This document shows, piece by piece, positions 52,202-60,141 of a stretch of DNA of 64,000 bases. Where the stretch lies: positions 923,501 to 987,500 of the forward strand of contig NZ_CP065511.1 in NCBI RefSeq assembly GCF_022811925.1, given 5' to 3'. This DNA comes from Cytobacillus oceanisediminis. Lineage in GTDB: Bacteria; Bacillota; Bacilli; Bacillales; Cytobacillaceae. The notes under the pieces were generated by a model. That model had not been told where the DNA came from. It searched no databases and was given only the letters and a program-made list of their open reading frames with translations. The position numbers were made by a program, and so were the translations under genes. Each line of letters begins with the position of its first letter. Positions within the stretch are counted from its first letter, which is position 1.

Positions 52202-52624
52202 ATGGATGAAATTGACAAGAGAATTTTGGTTGAATTGCAAGAGAATGCACGCATATCGGTGACAGAGCTAGGAAAAAAAATTGGGCTATCCACACCGGCA
52301 ACAAATGAGAGGTTAAAAAGATTAGAGGAAAAGGAAGTTATTATAGGGTATCGAGCTGTTATTAACCCGGAAAAAATAAACAAGCATGTTATTGCTTTTA
52401 TACTTTATGACACAAAGAAATGTAAGGAGTTTAGAGATTTTTGCATTGCCCATCCAAGTGTAATAGAGTGTCATAGGCTAGCTGGACAATTCAGTTATTT
52501 AGTAAAGGTTGTAACAGAAACAGTTCACACTCTTGAGGACTTTATAGACGATTCAATGGTTTATGGACAACCCTCTTCATTAATAAACCTTTCATCACCG
52601 GTAAAACATAAACCTATAGCTTAG
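52202..52624 (+). CDS. Lrp/AsnC family regulator
   Basis: A 140-residue Lrp-type protein: DEIDKRILVELQENARISVTEL, helix-turn-helix GLSTPATNERLKRLEE, then a RAM ligand-binding domain (HVIAFILYDTKKCKEF, CHRLAGQFSYLVKVV). ATG follows AAGGTGG. Divergent from the isochorismatase gene with a 130-base shared promoter region. Confidence 0.9.
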   Translation: MDEIDKRILVELQENARISVTELGKKIGLSTPATNERLKRLEEKEVIIGYRAVINPEKINKHVIAFILYDTKKCKEFRDFCIAHPSVIECHRLAGQFSYLVKVVTETVHTLEDFIDDSMVYGQPSSLINLSSPVKHKPIA

Positions 52625-52689
52625 TTTGCATTATTTCTTTCAGCTGCTGCACAGTACGATAGAAATATGTACTAACGGAGAAGGTGGTT

Positions 52690-52777
52690 ATTCAACTTAA
52701 GGGTGCTTATATTCAAGATCAGCTGCCGAATTGGGCAGCTTTTTTTATTCAACAAAAGGGGCAGATTAATGAAATAT
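52690..52777 (+). repeat. Cassette-boundary repeat, complete
   Basis: Box A TTCAACTTAAGGGTGCTTAT, TTCAAGAT, hairpin AGCTGCC-gaatt-GGGCAGCT with T-run, box B TTCAACAAAAGGGGCAG and ATTAATGAAAT. Confidence 0.92.
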
Positions 52778-52830
52778 AGATATACTCACTAATATACAAA
52801 ATGTTACAATTATTGGTAGAGGAGAAAGAG

Positions 52831-52992
52831 TTGAGTATTTTTCTTTTTGCTGTTATTCACATATTGATAGGATTAGCCTTAATTTATTTTTATGGAAAAT
52901 TGCCAAAGGCACTTACGGTATTTCTATCTGTGTTCTTTATTATTAGTTTTCTTTATTGGGGAACAATTTTAATAAATTCTTCGTTAAGCTAA
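52831..52992 (+). CDS. Mini membrane protein
   Basis: A 53-residue protein made almost only of two membrane helices (FLFAVIHILIGLALIYFYG and LTVFLSVFFIISFLYWGTILI). TTG at 52831 lies six bases after GAGGAG; the ATG at 52801 has no ribosome site. Its stop is five bases before box A of the next repeat. No family recognised; it shows how small a complete cassette can be. Confidence 0.6.
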   Translation: MSIFLFAVIHILIGLALIYFYGKLPKALTVFLSVFFIISFLYWGTILINSSLS

Positions 52993-53072
52993 TGGGTGCT
53001 TATGTTCAAGAACAGCTGCTAATCAGGCAGCTTTTTTCTTATTCCATAAACGGGGCAGGTTAGTGAAACAAA
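52984..53072 (+). repeat. Cassette-boundary repeat, complete
   Basis: Box A AGCTAATGGGTGCTTATG, TTCAAGAA, hairpin AGCTGC-taatcag-GCAGCT with T-run, box B CCATAAACGGGGCAGG and TTAGTGAAAC. Confidence 0.92.
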
Positions 53073-53173
53073 AAGATGATAAAATTCCATCTTATATGTG
53101 GTATTTGACACATACTGTGAAAAAAATATGCTTTAAAAAGGAAAAAAGCGCCTAACAAGAGGCGCTTTATACA

Positions 53174-53719
53174 TTAGCAATCCTTAGATTCATTGTAGTG
53201 TAGAGGAGGGGGGATTAACCATCCTTTTTCTTTGTTAAGCTTTAAGATTTTTAAACCGAATTGTGCCTTTGCCATATGAAACTGACCATACATCATGGCA
53301 ATATCTTCTCGAATACTTTGACCCATTACTTGACTACATGTCACTAATCCAGCAGCTGTATCTTTTGAAATTGATGCGCTAATTTCTGGATCAGTAAATC
53401 TGGCTCCTACCGGGATACTTTCAAGATTTGCATTAGGGCGATCCGGTGGAGCAGGTGGTAGTCCAATTCCATTTGTTTTTAATAAGTCTTGCAATTGATT
53501 ATTCTCGTTTTTTAAACCTTGTATCGCTTCTTCAATGAGTTTTTTTAAGTCTTGATCACCAGAATGGTTAAAAAAAGACTGATATCCTGCAATCATGCCG
53601 TTATTAGTCAAAAGATGAGTCCAAGTCGAAACTACCTCACCATAATGCATGGGTTCATCCTGGGGGTTACCACTTAATATTCCCATAACTACACTCCTTA
53701 TCATTTTTTGAATATTCAT
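53174..53719 (-). CDS. DUF3231-type protein, second copy
   Basis: A 181-residue helical protein similar to that at 37126: MHYGEVVSTWTHLL, NGIGLPPAPPDRPNANLESIPVGARFTD, SIREDIAMMYGQFHMAKAQFGL. Both copies are on the minus strand, opposite to most cassettes. Function unknown. ATG follows AAAGGAGTAAC on the minus strand; a hairpin (AAAAAAGCGCC/GGCGCTTT near 53145-53170) lies downstream as terminator. Confidence 0.75.
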   Translation of the reverse strand: MNIQKMIRSVVMGILSGNPQDEPMHYGEVVSTWTHLLTNNGMIAGYQSFFNHSGDQDLKKLIEEAIQGLKNENNQLQDLLKTNGIGLPPAPPDRPNANLESIPVGARFTDPEISASISKDTAAGLVTCSQVMGQSIREDIAMMYGQFHMAKAQFGLKILKLNKEKGWLIPPPLHYNESKDC

Positions 53720-53863
53720 ATGTTACTCCTTTTAAGTAAAAATGAGTATAAGGATAGTATGTATTTGAATGCAGGAGGATATTCTCTGTAATGGAATTTT
53801 AATGTAAGGATATATATGACTGATTACCAGGGAAAACGGTTTATATTGCACAATTCGAACAGG

Positions 53864-53957
53864 TTATTAAAGTAAAGGGTGCTTACTAAAAGAACTAGCT
53901 GCCATCTTAGGCGGCTTTTCTTATTCCATAAAAGGGCAGGTTTCTTCAACAAGGGAG
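53864..53957 (+). repeat. Cassette-boundary repeat, complete
   Basis: Box A TTAAAGTAAAGGGTGC, hairpin AGCTGCC-atctta-GGCGGCT with T-run, box B CCATAAAAGGGCAGG and TTTCTTCAACAAGG. Confidence 0.9.
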
Positions 53958-54021
53958 CGTTTTTTATGGAAAAATATGGGTGATCCTTTAATTGAGAAAA
54001 CTGCTATTGGAGGTGATAAAA

Positions 54022-54201
54022 ATTCCTAAGGTTGCAATGAAACGATGTTTTTTTGCATTAAGACTATTGGTTTTTATGATTCTCCTGGCATTTGTTATTT
54101 TTAATGGTTTAGAAACAGAAAGTTTTATCGCATTGTTGATAACACCTTTATTCTTCATAGGAAAGCCTTGGTACAGTTATTTTAGAAAAGACCAAAAGTA
54201 A
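54022..54201 (+). CDS. Small membrane protein with unusual start
   Basis: A protein of about 59 residues with a membrane pair (LRLLVFMILLAFVIFNGL and IALLITPLFFIG). The best ribosome site GGAGGTGAT (54009-54017) is placed for an ATT codon at 54022; in-frame alternatives are TTG 53992 (no ribosome site) and ATG 54037 (too far). The start is thus uncertain. No family recognised. Confidence 0.45.
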   Translation: MPKVAMKRCFFALRLLVFMILLAFVIFNGLETESFIALLITPLFFIGKPWYSYFRKDQK

Positions 54202-54245
54202 ATATGTTTAAGGTCATCGTTTTTATTTTATAGATAACGAATAGC

Positions 54246-54316
54246 TTGAGTTAAACTAGGGGTTGCTACGGCAGCCCTTTTTCTTATTCCACTAAGGGGT
54301 AGATTAGTTCAACAAT
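54246..54316 (+). repeat. Cassette-boundary repeat, complete
   Basis: Box A TTGAGTTAAACTAGGGGTTGC, hairpin GGTTGCTACGGCAGCC with T-run, box B TTCCACTAAGGGGTAG and ATTAGTTCAACAAT. TTGA and TCAA arms are intact. Confidence 0.85.
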
Positions 54317-54360
54317 TGATTGGGGTAATTTGGTAAAATGAATTTAAAAAGGAGGGTATA

Positions 54361-54948
54361 ATGAAAAAGTTAAAATCTATTTCTATTTTAATTATAACAT
54401 TTGTCGTACTTCTACTATCTGATGTTTATATCAACAAAGACGACGTTTCTACCAACGATGACGATGATGATGGTAAGGCTCGAGATGACCGTATTGCATC
54501 TGTTATTAACGCTGTATTTGATGAATATGGTTTATTCAACTCTCAAGTAGGTAGTACAGACTCAATAATCCGGATTGAAATGGACGAAGCAAACAGTGAG
54601 CAAGAGCTACTGGAATATTTAGAGAAAAACATATCTAAAGCAGATTTAAGGCACTACAATATAAAAATTTTGAAGAGAAATTTAAAAGAAGTACAGACAG
54701 AGCATGCTATGCTGTTGCTTGAAGGTATTGCAATGGATTACATAAAGGAAAAAAATTATAATGATGTTCAAGTTTATTATCCTAATGGTAAACCAGAACA
54801 AGTATTAAAAATAATTATTAATGAGACAAGTGAACGATCCAGTGAAGATTTAAAAGCTGAGTTAGAAAATTTCTTAGCTACTAAGGGTGCTGAACTTCCA
54901 GTACCACTAAGAGATATTTCATATGAAATTCAGATAATAAAAGTTTGA
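54361..54948 (+). CDS. Signal-peptide protein, paralogue of 30500 (DUF4030-like?)
   Basis: A 195-residue protein with hydrophobic N-terminus (ISILIITFVVLLLSDVYI), an acidic run (NDDDDDGKARDD), and a soluble part similar to the product at 30500. ATG follows AAAGGAGGG. Shared blocks are listed at 30500. Function unknown; presence of two diverged copies in different cassettes is notable. Confidence 0.68.
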   Translation: MKKLKSISILIITFVVLLLSDVYINKDDVSTNDDDDDGKARDDRIASVINAVFDEYGLFNSQVGSTDSIIRIEMDEANSEQELLEYLEKNISKADLRHYNIKILKRNLKEVQTEHAMLLLEGIAMDYIKEKNYNDVQVYYPNGKPEQVLKIIINETSERSSEDLKAELENFLATKGAELPVPLRDISYEIQIIKV

Positions 54949-54974
54949 ATGATTTTCCCTCAGGAAAGTCGTTA

Positions 54975-55045
54975 TCCTTATTCAACTATAGGGTGCTTTT
55001 GCTCAAGAAAGTGTTGCAATGATCTTCAACAATCGGGCAGGGCTT
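54975..55045 (+). repeat. Cassette-boundary repeat, variant box B
   Basis: Box A TTATTCAACTATAGGGTGC, TTGCTCAAGAA, then CTTCAACAATCGGGCAGG. The CAACAATCGGGC variant also occurs at 36858 and 47842. Confidence 0.75.
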
Positions 55046-55106
55046 TTTACAGTGAAGACCGAAGTATTTAGGAAGGAAAAATTTAACTGAAAGGGAGGAA
55101 TCCTTG

Positions 55107-55625
55107 ATGGGAAAGCATCATGCGTTAAAACTGTATGATTATCACGTTTGGGCGAACAAAAAGTTTTTCGAGCGATTGAAAGAATTGCCCAAGGACATTT
55201 ATGATCGGGAAATACAAAGTGTTTTTTCCTCGATTGCGAAGGCACTTGTTCATATTTATACGGCAGATACAATATGGCTCGGTGTAATGCAGGAGAATAG
55301 TATGGAAGAGATTCAAGCTTCTATCGCCATTGCTCAAGAAACGACAAAAGATAAGAGTCTTGAAGAAATGGAAAAGCTGTTTCAAAGTTTGTCAGAGGAA
55401 TATCAAAAGCTTCTTAACAATGTTAGCGATTTGGATAAAGAGATTTCACCAGTGCATCCTAAATTTGGGCGTTTGGATACTCATTTTTCTGAATTGATTC
55501 AGCATGTTGTTAACCATGGCACATATCACCGCGGAAATCTTACGGCAATGATTCGTCAACAGGGATACTCAAGTGTATCTAATGATTATGTTTTTTATCT
55601 TTACGATATCAGCACGTCAAATTAG
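55107..55625 (+). CDS. DinB family protein
   Basis: A 172-residue DinB/YfiT-type protein. The three metal histidines are likely in ALVHIYTADTIW and QHVVNHGTYHRGNLTAMIRQ. DinB proteins here may be bacillithiol-dependent transferases, in keeping with FosB elsewhere in the array. ATG 55107 follows AAAGGGAGG. Complete cassette. Confidence 0.85.
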   Translation: MGKHHALKLYDYHVWANKKFFERLKELPKDIYDREIQSVFSSIAKALVHIYTADTIWLGVMQENSMEEIQASIAIAQETTKDKSLEEMEKLFQSLSEEYQKLLNNVSDLDKEISPVHPKFGRLDTHFSELIQHVVNHGTYHRGNLTAMIRQQGYSSVSNDYVFYLYDISTSN

Positions 55626-55950
55626 TTTTTTGCTTAAATTTATTCCGGAAGGTAAGTAAGGTTTTGTATCTAATTATCGCACTCGGGTTCTTTTAGAGTA
55701 AAGCGTAATGTGTATAGGGCCATTTAAGGGGAATCAGTTTATATCTGCAAATTTTTTCAACATATTAAGACCTGTAGGTTGATAAGACAATTTTACAAAA
55801 TTAAAAAGAATCAAAATCTTATATAAAATGTGATTGATGGTGGAAATCACATTTTAGATTTTGATTAAGAACCAATAAAATCTATTGAAATATTAAAAGG
55901 TGTCATTTCAAGGTTAGTGGAACTTGATAATTTAAAGAATTTTTTATAAA
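55626..55950 (+). other. Intergenic region before cat leader
   Basis: AAAATGTGATT (55825) and AATCACATTTT (55845) make a strong hairpin. A frame scrap (KSIEILKGVISRLVELDNLK) before 55950 lacks a start and looks like a remnant. No other gene is supported. Confidence 0.5.
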
Positions 55951-56017
55951 AAGGATGACTGTCATGAAAAAGCAGTGAAAATAGCCTCCTAAGATAAATT
56001 TAATTATATTAGGAGGC
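55951..56017 (+). promoter_or_regulatory. Translation-attenuation leader of cat
   Basis: AAGGA (55951) precedes a short leader ATG AAA AAG CAG TGA (55964-55978). Then GCCTCCTAA (55984-55992) and TTAGGAGGC (56009-56017) form a perfect 9-bp stem that hides the cat ribosome site AGGAGG. A ribosome stalled on the leader would open it, as in inducible cat genes. With one extra A the leader would read MKKAVKIAS, the nine-codon length of classic leaders, so it may have lost a base. Confidence 0.8.
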
Positions 56018-56024
56018 GTTGAAT

Positions 56025-56672
56025 ATGAAATTTAACATTATTAATCGTGACAATTGGGATCGAAAAGAATATTTTGAACACTATTTACAGCAGCAGACAA
56101 CATTCAGTATAACGAATGAAATGAATATTACTATTCTGATGAAGAACTTAAAGAAAAAGAATTATAAGTTATATCCTGCGTTTATTTTTATGGTTACAAA
56201 AATCGTTAACTCCCACAGAGAATTTAGAATAAGTTTTAACTCAGAAGGTAATTTAGGTTATTGGACAGAGATTTGCCCTCTCTATACAATTTTTGATAAG
56301 AAGACGCACACATTTTCTGGCATCTGGTCACCAAACTTAGCAGTTTTTTCTGAGTTTCATTCTCAATATGAAAATGATGTAGAAGAATACAATGGTACGG
56401 GGAGATTATTTCCAAAAACACCTATACCAGATAATAATATTCCGATCTCTATGATTCCCTGGAGTTCTTTTACGGCATTTAATTTAAATATAAATAATGG
56501 TGGGGATTTTCTCTTGCCCATAATAACTGGAGGGAAGTATTCACAAGTAAATGATGAATTATTCCTGCCTGTCTCTTTACAAATGCATCATGCTGTTTGT
56601 GATGGCTATCATGCTGGAGTTTTTATGAATGATTTACAAAGACTTGCTGATGAAAGTGCAGACTGGATTTAG
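56025..56672 (+). CDS. cat: Chloramphenicol acetyltransferase, type A
   Basis: A 215-residue trimeric CAT: catalytic histidine in LQMHHAVCDGYHAG near the C-terminus, N-terminal FNIINRDNWDRKEYFEHY and WSSFTAFNLNI are typical. It acetylates chloramphenicol with acetyl-CoA in the cytoplasm. ATG 56025 is eight bases after AGGAGG, which is buried in the upstream stem; inducible expression is predicted. A terminator follows at 56695. No plasmid or transposon genes flank it. Intact. Confidence 0.93.
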   Translation: MKFNIINRDNWDRKEYFEHYLQQQTTFSITNEMNITILMKNLKKKNYKLYPAFIFMVTKIVNSHREFRISFNSEGNLGYWTEICPLYTIFDKKTHTFSGIWSPNLAVFSEFHSQYENDVEEYNGTGRLFPKTPIPDNNIPISMIPWSSFTAFNLNINNGGDFLLPIITGGKYSQVNDELFLPVSLQMHHAVCDGYHAGVFMNDLQRLADESADWI

Positions 56673-56694
56673 CTGGTCATTGGAGGAGTATAAC

Positions 56695-56724
56695 AAAGGA
56701 ACTGTGTACAGCAGTTCCTTTTTT
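56695..56724 (+). terminator. Terminator after cat
   Basis: AAAGGAACTG and CAGTTCCTTT with T-run. Confidence 0.85.
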
Positions 56725-56797
56725 ATAGAAATACTAAAGTTTGTAAAGATAACAATCGAAAAACGAAAAGAATAAAATAAGATAGGGGCTAGTTACG

Positions 56798-57145
56798 ATG
56801 ATAAAAGGTTTCGGCGGGATATTTTGGCGAACTAAGAATCTTGATGCTGTGAAAAAATGGTACAGTGAAGTGTTGAAGATTGAAATAGAAAATTGGAATG
56901 GGACTGTGGTTAAACCACAATTAGGGAATGAAACCATCTTTTCTTTCTTTGCCGAGAATGACAGTTATTTTCCAACAGAACAACAAGTGATGTTGAATTT
57001 TCAAGTACATAATCTAAACGAGACTATTAAGCATCTTGAACAAATGGGTGTACCTCTTGTTAAGGAAAAAGAGGTTAGTGAGTTTGGGAAGTTTATTTGG
57101 ATTGAAGACCCTGAAGGTCGGCTGGTCGAGCTTTGGGAGAAATAG
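56798..57145 (+). CDS. Glyoxalase/VOC family protein
   Basis: A 115-residue VOC protein: KGFGGIFWRTKNLDAVKKWYSEVL, VMLNFQVHNLNETIKHL and FIWIEDPEGRLVELWEK with terminal Glu ligand. ATG at 56798 follows AGGGG at a wide spacing. Reaction unknown. Confidence 0.82.
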   Translation: MIKGFGGIFWRTKNLDAVKKWYSEVLKIEIENWNGTVVKPQLGNETIFSFFAENDSYFPTEQQVMLNFQVHNLNETIKHLEQMGVPLVKEKEVSEFGKFIWIEDPEGRLVELWEK

Positions 57146-57162
57146 CAAGTTGTCATTTATTT

Positions 57163-57253
57163 GCTATTGAGCTATCGGGTGCCTATGTTCAAGGTCAGCT
57201 GCCGAAAAAGCGGCTTTTGATTATTAATTAAACAGGCCAGGTTAGTATAAAAA
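57163..57253 (+). repeat. Cassette-boundary repeat, complete
   Basis: Box A TTGAGCTATCGGGTGCCTATG, TTCAAGGT, hairpin AGCTGCC-gaaaaa-GCGGCT, box B TTAATTAAACAGGCCAGG and TTAGTATAAAAAGG. Confidence 0.85.
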
Positions 57254-57319
57254 GGAGTTCCTGTCATTTTGTTGAAATACTCTTTAGTGGCACCTAATTT
57301 TTTTAAGGAGTGGATAAAA

Positions 57320-57790
57320 ATGAATCGAACTGAATTGCTCTTAAGAATGCTTGATACTACATACGATAATGAGAGCTGGTATGCGCCTTTCAAACCTGCA
57401 ATAGAAGGACTCACCGCCGAACAGGCCAGGTGGAGACCGGCAGGAGAGACAACAAAATCAATTTGGGAAAATGTTAATCATCTTATTTACTATAAAGAAA
57501 GACTTGCAGCAAATTTAGAAGGCCGTGAATGGGCACAAAATCTCGATGGGGATCAAACTTTCTGCCTTACAGAACAAATAAATGATGACAGGGAATGGAT
57601 GGCTGTCGTTGAACGCGCAGAAAAGGTTCAACGCAGTTTAAGAGAAGCTTTAATTAAAACAACCACTGAAGTGCTTGAACAAAATTCTCTGGAAGAAAAG
57701 CTATTAGACATAATGCTTCACGATGCATACCATACGGGTCAAATTATTCAAATTAGGAAGATGCAGGGTTCCTGGCCATCACATCGTTGA
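57320..57790 (+). CDS. DinB family protein
   Basis: A 156-residue DinB protein: MNRTELLLRMLDTTYDNESWYAP, IWENVNHLIYYKERL and DIMLHDAYHTGQIIQIRKMQG carry the metal histidines. ATG 57320 follows AAGGAGTGG; an upstream frame opening at 57269 is not conserved. Third DinB cassette. Confidence 0.85.
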   Translation: MNRTELLLRMLDTTYDNESWYAPFKPAIEGLTAEQARWRPAGETTKSIWENVNHLIYYKERLAANLEGREWAQNLDGDQTFCLTEQINDDREWMAVVERAEKVQRSLREALIKTTTEVLEQNSLEEKLLDIMLHDAYHTGQIIQIRKMQGSWPSHR

Positions 57791-57819
57791 TAGGAGGAAA
57801 AGCAGCTGAATAATAGACA

Positions 57820-57851
57820 TAAATAAACGGGTGATTTGCTCCTGGATCCTA
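57820..57851 (+). repeat. Box A fragment
   Basis: ATAAATAAACGGGTGATTTGC directly after the DinB gene and joined to a GNAT remnant without terminator or box B. Confidence 0.55.
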
Positions 57852-57852
57852 A

Positions 57853-58079
57853 GGGGTTATGCAACTGAAGCTGTGAGTAATTTAGTGAAGAAGTTATTTG
57901 TTGAGTTTGATGTGCATCGTATACAAGCCAGCCTTGATGCAAGAAATAAACCCTCACAAAAGTTGTGTGAGCGTATAGGTATGAGAAAAGAAGCTCATTT
58001 CATACAGGATTTTTGGAATATGGATGAATGGACAGAGAGCATTGTGTATGGAATGCTACTTTCAGATTTAAATTTATGA
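57853..58079 (+). pseudogene. RimJ-type GNAT, C-terminal half only
   Basis: RGYATEAVSNLVKKLFVEF (second half of motif A), VHRIQASLDARNKPSQKLCERIGMRKEAHF and WTESIVYGMLLSDL form the C-terminal half of a RimJ/RimL GNAT. The N-terminal 90 or so residues are missing; the truncation point coincides with the box A fragment at 57820. Not expected to be active. Confidence 0.78.
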
Positions 58080-58220
58080 AACTAGCAGCAGGATTGTACT
58101 GAGATTTTTTATATATATTAAATTCCGTTGAAATGCTCCTCGCGGTACTGGTTGAGTTACTTTTCCAGACAAAGTACCCCTAAAGATTTCACTAAACTGT
58201 ATTAATTTGATTATACAGCT

Positions 58221-58302
58221 GCTTTATTGAACTATAGGTGCTTATGCTCAGGGATGCTGCCGAATAAGGCGGCATTTATTATTTAATTAACGGAGCAGCT
58301 TA
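58221..58302 (+). repeat. Cassette-boundary repeat, last copy
   Basis: Box A TTGAACTATAGGTGCTTATG, CTCAGG, hairpin GCTGCC-gaataa-GGCGGC, box B TTAATTAACGGAGCAGC and TTAGTTGAAAT. No copy is seen to the right of it. Confidence 0.88.
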
Positions 58303-58328
58303 GTTGAAATTATTTTTAAAATAAAAAG

Positions 58329-58453
58329 TTGACGCCTTTTGCTACTCGGTGATACAATGTACTTGTAATAAGCAATACTGAATAGCGGAGTTTTCAAAAG
58401 CTGTTCAGTATAAATTTTCCCTGGTACTAAGTAATACTGAATATACGTCAGAC
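58329..58453 (+). promoter_or_regulatory. padR promoter and operator sites
   Basis: TTGACG (58329) and TACAAT (58353), 18-base spacer. Downstream, GGTACTAAGTAATACTGAAT (58423) begins a 31-base element that recurs before the ABC genes (59288-59318) with 27 of 31 matches; likely PadR binding sites. Confidence 0.65.
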
Positions 58454-58474
58454 ACAATAGAGGAGGCTCTGAAC

Positions 58475-58795
58475 ATGGAAAATTTAACTGAAATGCTGAA
58501 GGGTTCGCTGGAAGGCTGTGTACTGGAAATCATCAGCCGACATGAAACCTATGGCTACGAGATTACCCGCCGGCTGAACCAGCTTGGATTTACCGAAGTC
58601 GTGGAAGGGACGGTCTACACCATCCTCGTGCGATTAGAAAAGAAAATGCTGGTGAACGTGGAAAAGAAACCGTCAGATATGGGGCCGCCCCGCAAGTTTT
58701 ACTCACTTAATGATGCCGGCCGCCAGGAACTTGAATTATTTTGGGAAAAATGGGATTTTGTATCATCAAAAATCAACGTCTTGAAGTCAACCTAG
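58475..58795 (+). CDS. PadR family regulator
   Basis: A 106-residue PadR-type winged helix: MLKGSLEGCVLEIISRHETYGYEITRRL, VEGTVYTILVRLEKKMLV and GPPRKFYSLNDAGRQEL. Short (subfamily 1). ATG follows AGAGGAGG. It heads the order padR, DUF1048, ABC ATPase, ABC permease, and likely represses these genes via the repeated 31-base element, with relief by the drug exported. Confidence 0.9.
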   Translation: MENLTEMLKGSLEGCVLEIISRHETYGYEITRRLNQLGFTEVVEGTVYTILVRLEKKMLVNVEKKPSDMGPPRKFYSLNDAGRQELELFWEKWDFVSSKINVLKST

Positions 58796-58866
58796 TTTCA
58801 TAAGATATTCTGTCGGATATTTTTGGAGTGTCTTGTTCAGCTTTATAAAAAAGGAGGAAAAATAGC

Positions 58867-59208
58867 ATGTTGGAAATGTTCAAAAAAATGATTGGTGATA
58901 AAAAAGAATACAAGATGATGATGGCAAGGGTTGAAGCACTGCCTGAGGATTACCAGTTTGTATTTAAGAAAATTCAAAACTACATGTGGAATTTCTCAGC
59001 GGGCAACGGGATGGATATGCTGCACATGCAGTATGAATTAATCGAGTTGTTCGAAGCCGGTGCGGCAGAAGGCAGACAAGTGCTGGAAATCACCGGAGAT
59101 GACGTGGCGTCCTTTGCTGACGAACTAGTGGCAAATGCTAAAACCTATGTCGCCAAGTATCGAGAAGATTTGAATGAGAGTATCATGAAGCGATTGGGAA
59201 AAAAGTAA
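58867..59208 (+). CDS. DUF1048 family protein
   Basis: A 113-residue helical protein: MLEMFKKMIGDKKEYKMMMARV, ALPEDYQFVFKKIQNYMWNF, YELIELFEAGAAEGRQVLEITGDDVASFADELV. This is the DUF1048 family, commonly next to PadR and ABC genes. It may be a partner that modulates PadR. ATG follows AAGGAGG. Confidence 0.88.
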   Translation: MLEMFKKMIGDKKEYKMMMARVEALPEDYQFVFKKIQNYMWNFSAGNGMDMLHMQYELIELFEAGAAEGRQVLEITGDDVASFADELVANAKTYVAKYREDLNESIMKRLGKK

Positions 59209-59287
59209 ATTCTATAGATAATACCGACTGAATAGGTGTTTTACAAATGTATTTATTACCTGCACTATTCAGTTTCATTTTTACCCC

Positions 59288-59318
59288 GGTACTAAGTTAT
59301 ACAGAATATCTGTCAGAC
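59288..59318 (+). promoter_or_regulatory. Second PadR-type element
   Basis: GGTACTAAGTTATACAGAAT, ATCTGTCAGAC: same element as at 58423, placed 62 bases before the ABC ATPase start. Confidence 0.65.
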
Positions 59319-59379
59319 TAAGTAGAGGCTTGTAGGCAATCCAGCTCCGTAAGGCGCTTATTATAAGGAGGAAAAAAGT

Positions 59380-60141
59380 ATGAGCAATGCAGCGATTTCT
59401 GTAAAAGGGTTAAAAAAATCCTTTAAAGACAAGGAAGTCTTAAAGGGGGTGGATTTTGAGGTGCAGCGTGGCTCCATTTTCGCACTGCTGGGCTCAAATG
59501 GAGCGGGCAAGACGACGACCGTCAACATCCTCTCGACGCTGATGAAGTCCGATGGCGGAGAAGCAGGTATTTGCGGCTTTGACGTCCAGCGTCAACCGGA
59601 TCATGTTCGCCAGAGCATCAGTCTGACAGGGCAGTTCGCAGCTTTAGACGGCATGCTCACCGGGCGGGAAAACCTGATGATGATCGCCAAGCTGCGGGGA
59701 ATTTCCAATCCTGCTCAAGTCGCTGACAATCTGCTTGCAAGATTCAGCCTGACCGATGCGGCCAACCGCCGGGCGGACAATTATTCCGGCGGGATGAAGC
59801 GCCGGCTTGACATCGCCATGAGCCTTATCGGGACGCCAGCAGTCATTTTTCTCGACGAACCGACGACAGGGCTTGACCCGGAAGCGCGAATTGAAGTCTG
59901 GGATACCGTCAAGGAACTTGCCGGCGGCGGCACGACCATCTTGCTGACGACCCAGTACCTGGAAGAAGCCGAACAACTGGCGGACCGAATCGCCATCCTG
60001 CATGGCGGAAAAATCATCACGACCGGTACCCTTGCCGAACTTAAAGGGATGTTCCCGCCCGCGAAAGTGGAGTACATCGAGAAGCAGCCGACATTGGAGG
60101 AAATTTTCCTCGCGATCATCGGCAAAAAGGAGGAGATGTAA
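59380..60141 (+). CDS. ABC transporter ATP-binding protein (drug-export type)
   Basis: A 253-residue ATPase: Walker A GSNGAGKTTT, signature YSGGMKRRLD, Walker B VIFLDEPTTGLDPEA and switch in LLTTQYLEEAEQLADRI, of the DrrA/daunorubicin-export type. Base composition is higher in G+C than the cassettes. ATG follows AAGGAGG; permease starts right after its stop. Confidence 0.92.
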   Translation: MSNAAISVKGLKKSFKDKEVLKGVDFEVQRGSIFALLGSNGAGKTTTVNILSTLMKSDGGEAGICGFDVQRQPDHVRQSISLTGQFAALDGMLTGRENLMMIAKLRGISNPAQVADNLLARFSLTDAANRRADNYSGGMKRRLDIAMSLIGTPAVIFLDEPTTGLDPEARIEVWDTVKELAGGGTTILLTTQYLEEAEQLADRIAILHGGKIITTGTLAELKGMFPPAKVEYIEKQPTLEEIFLAIIGKKEEM

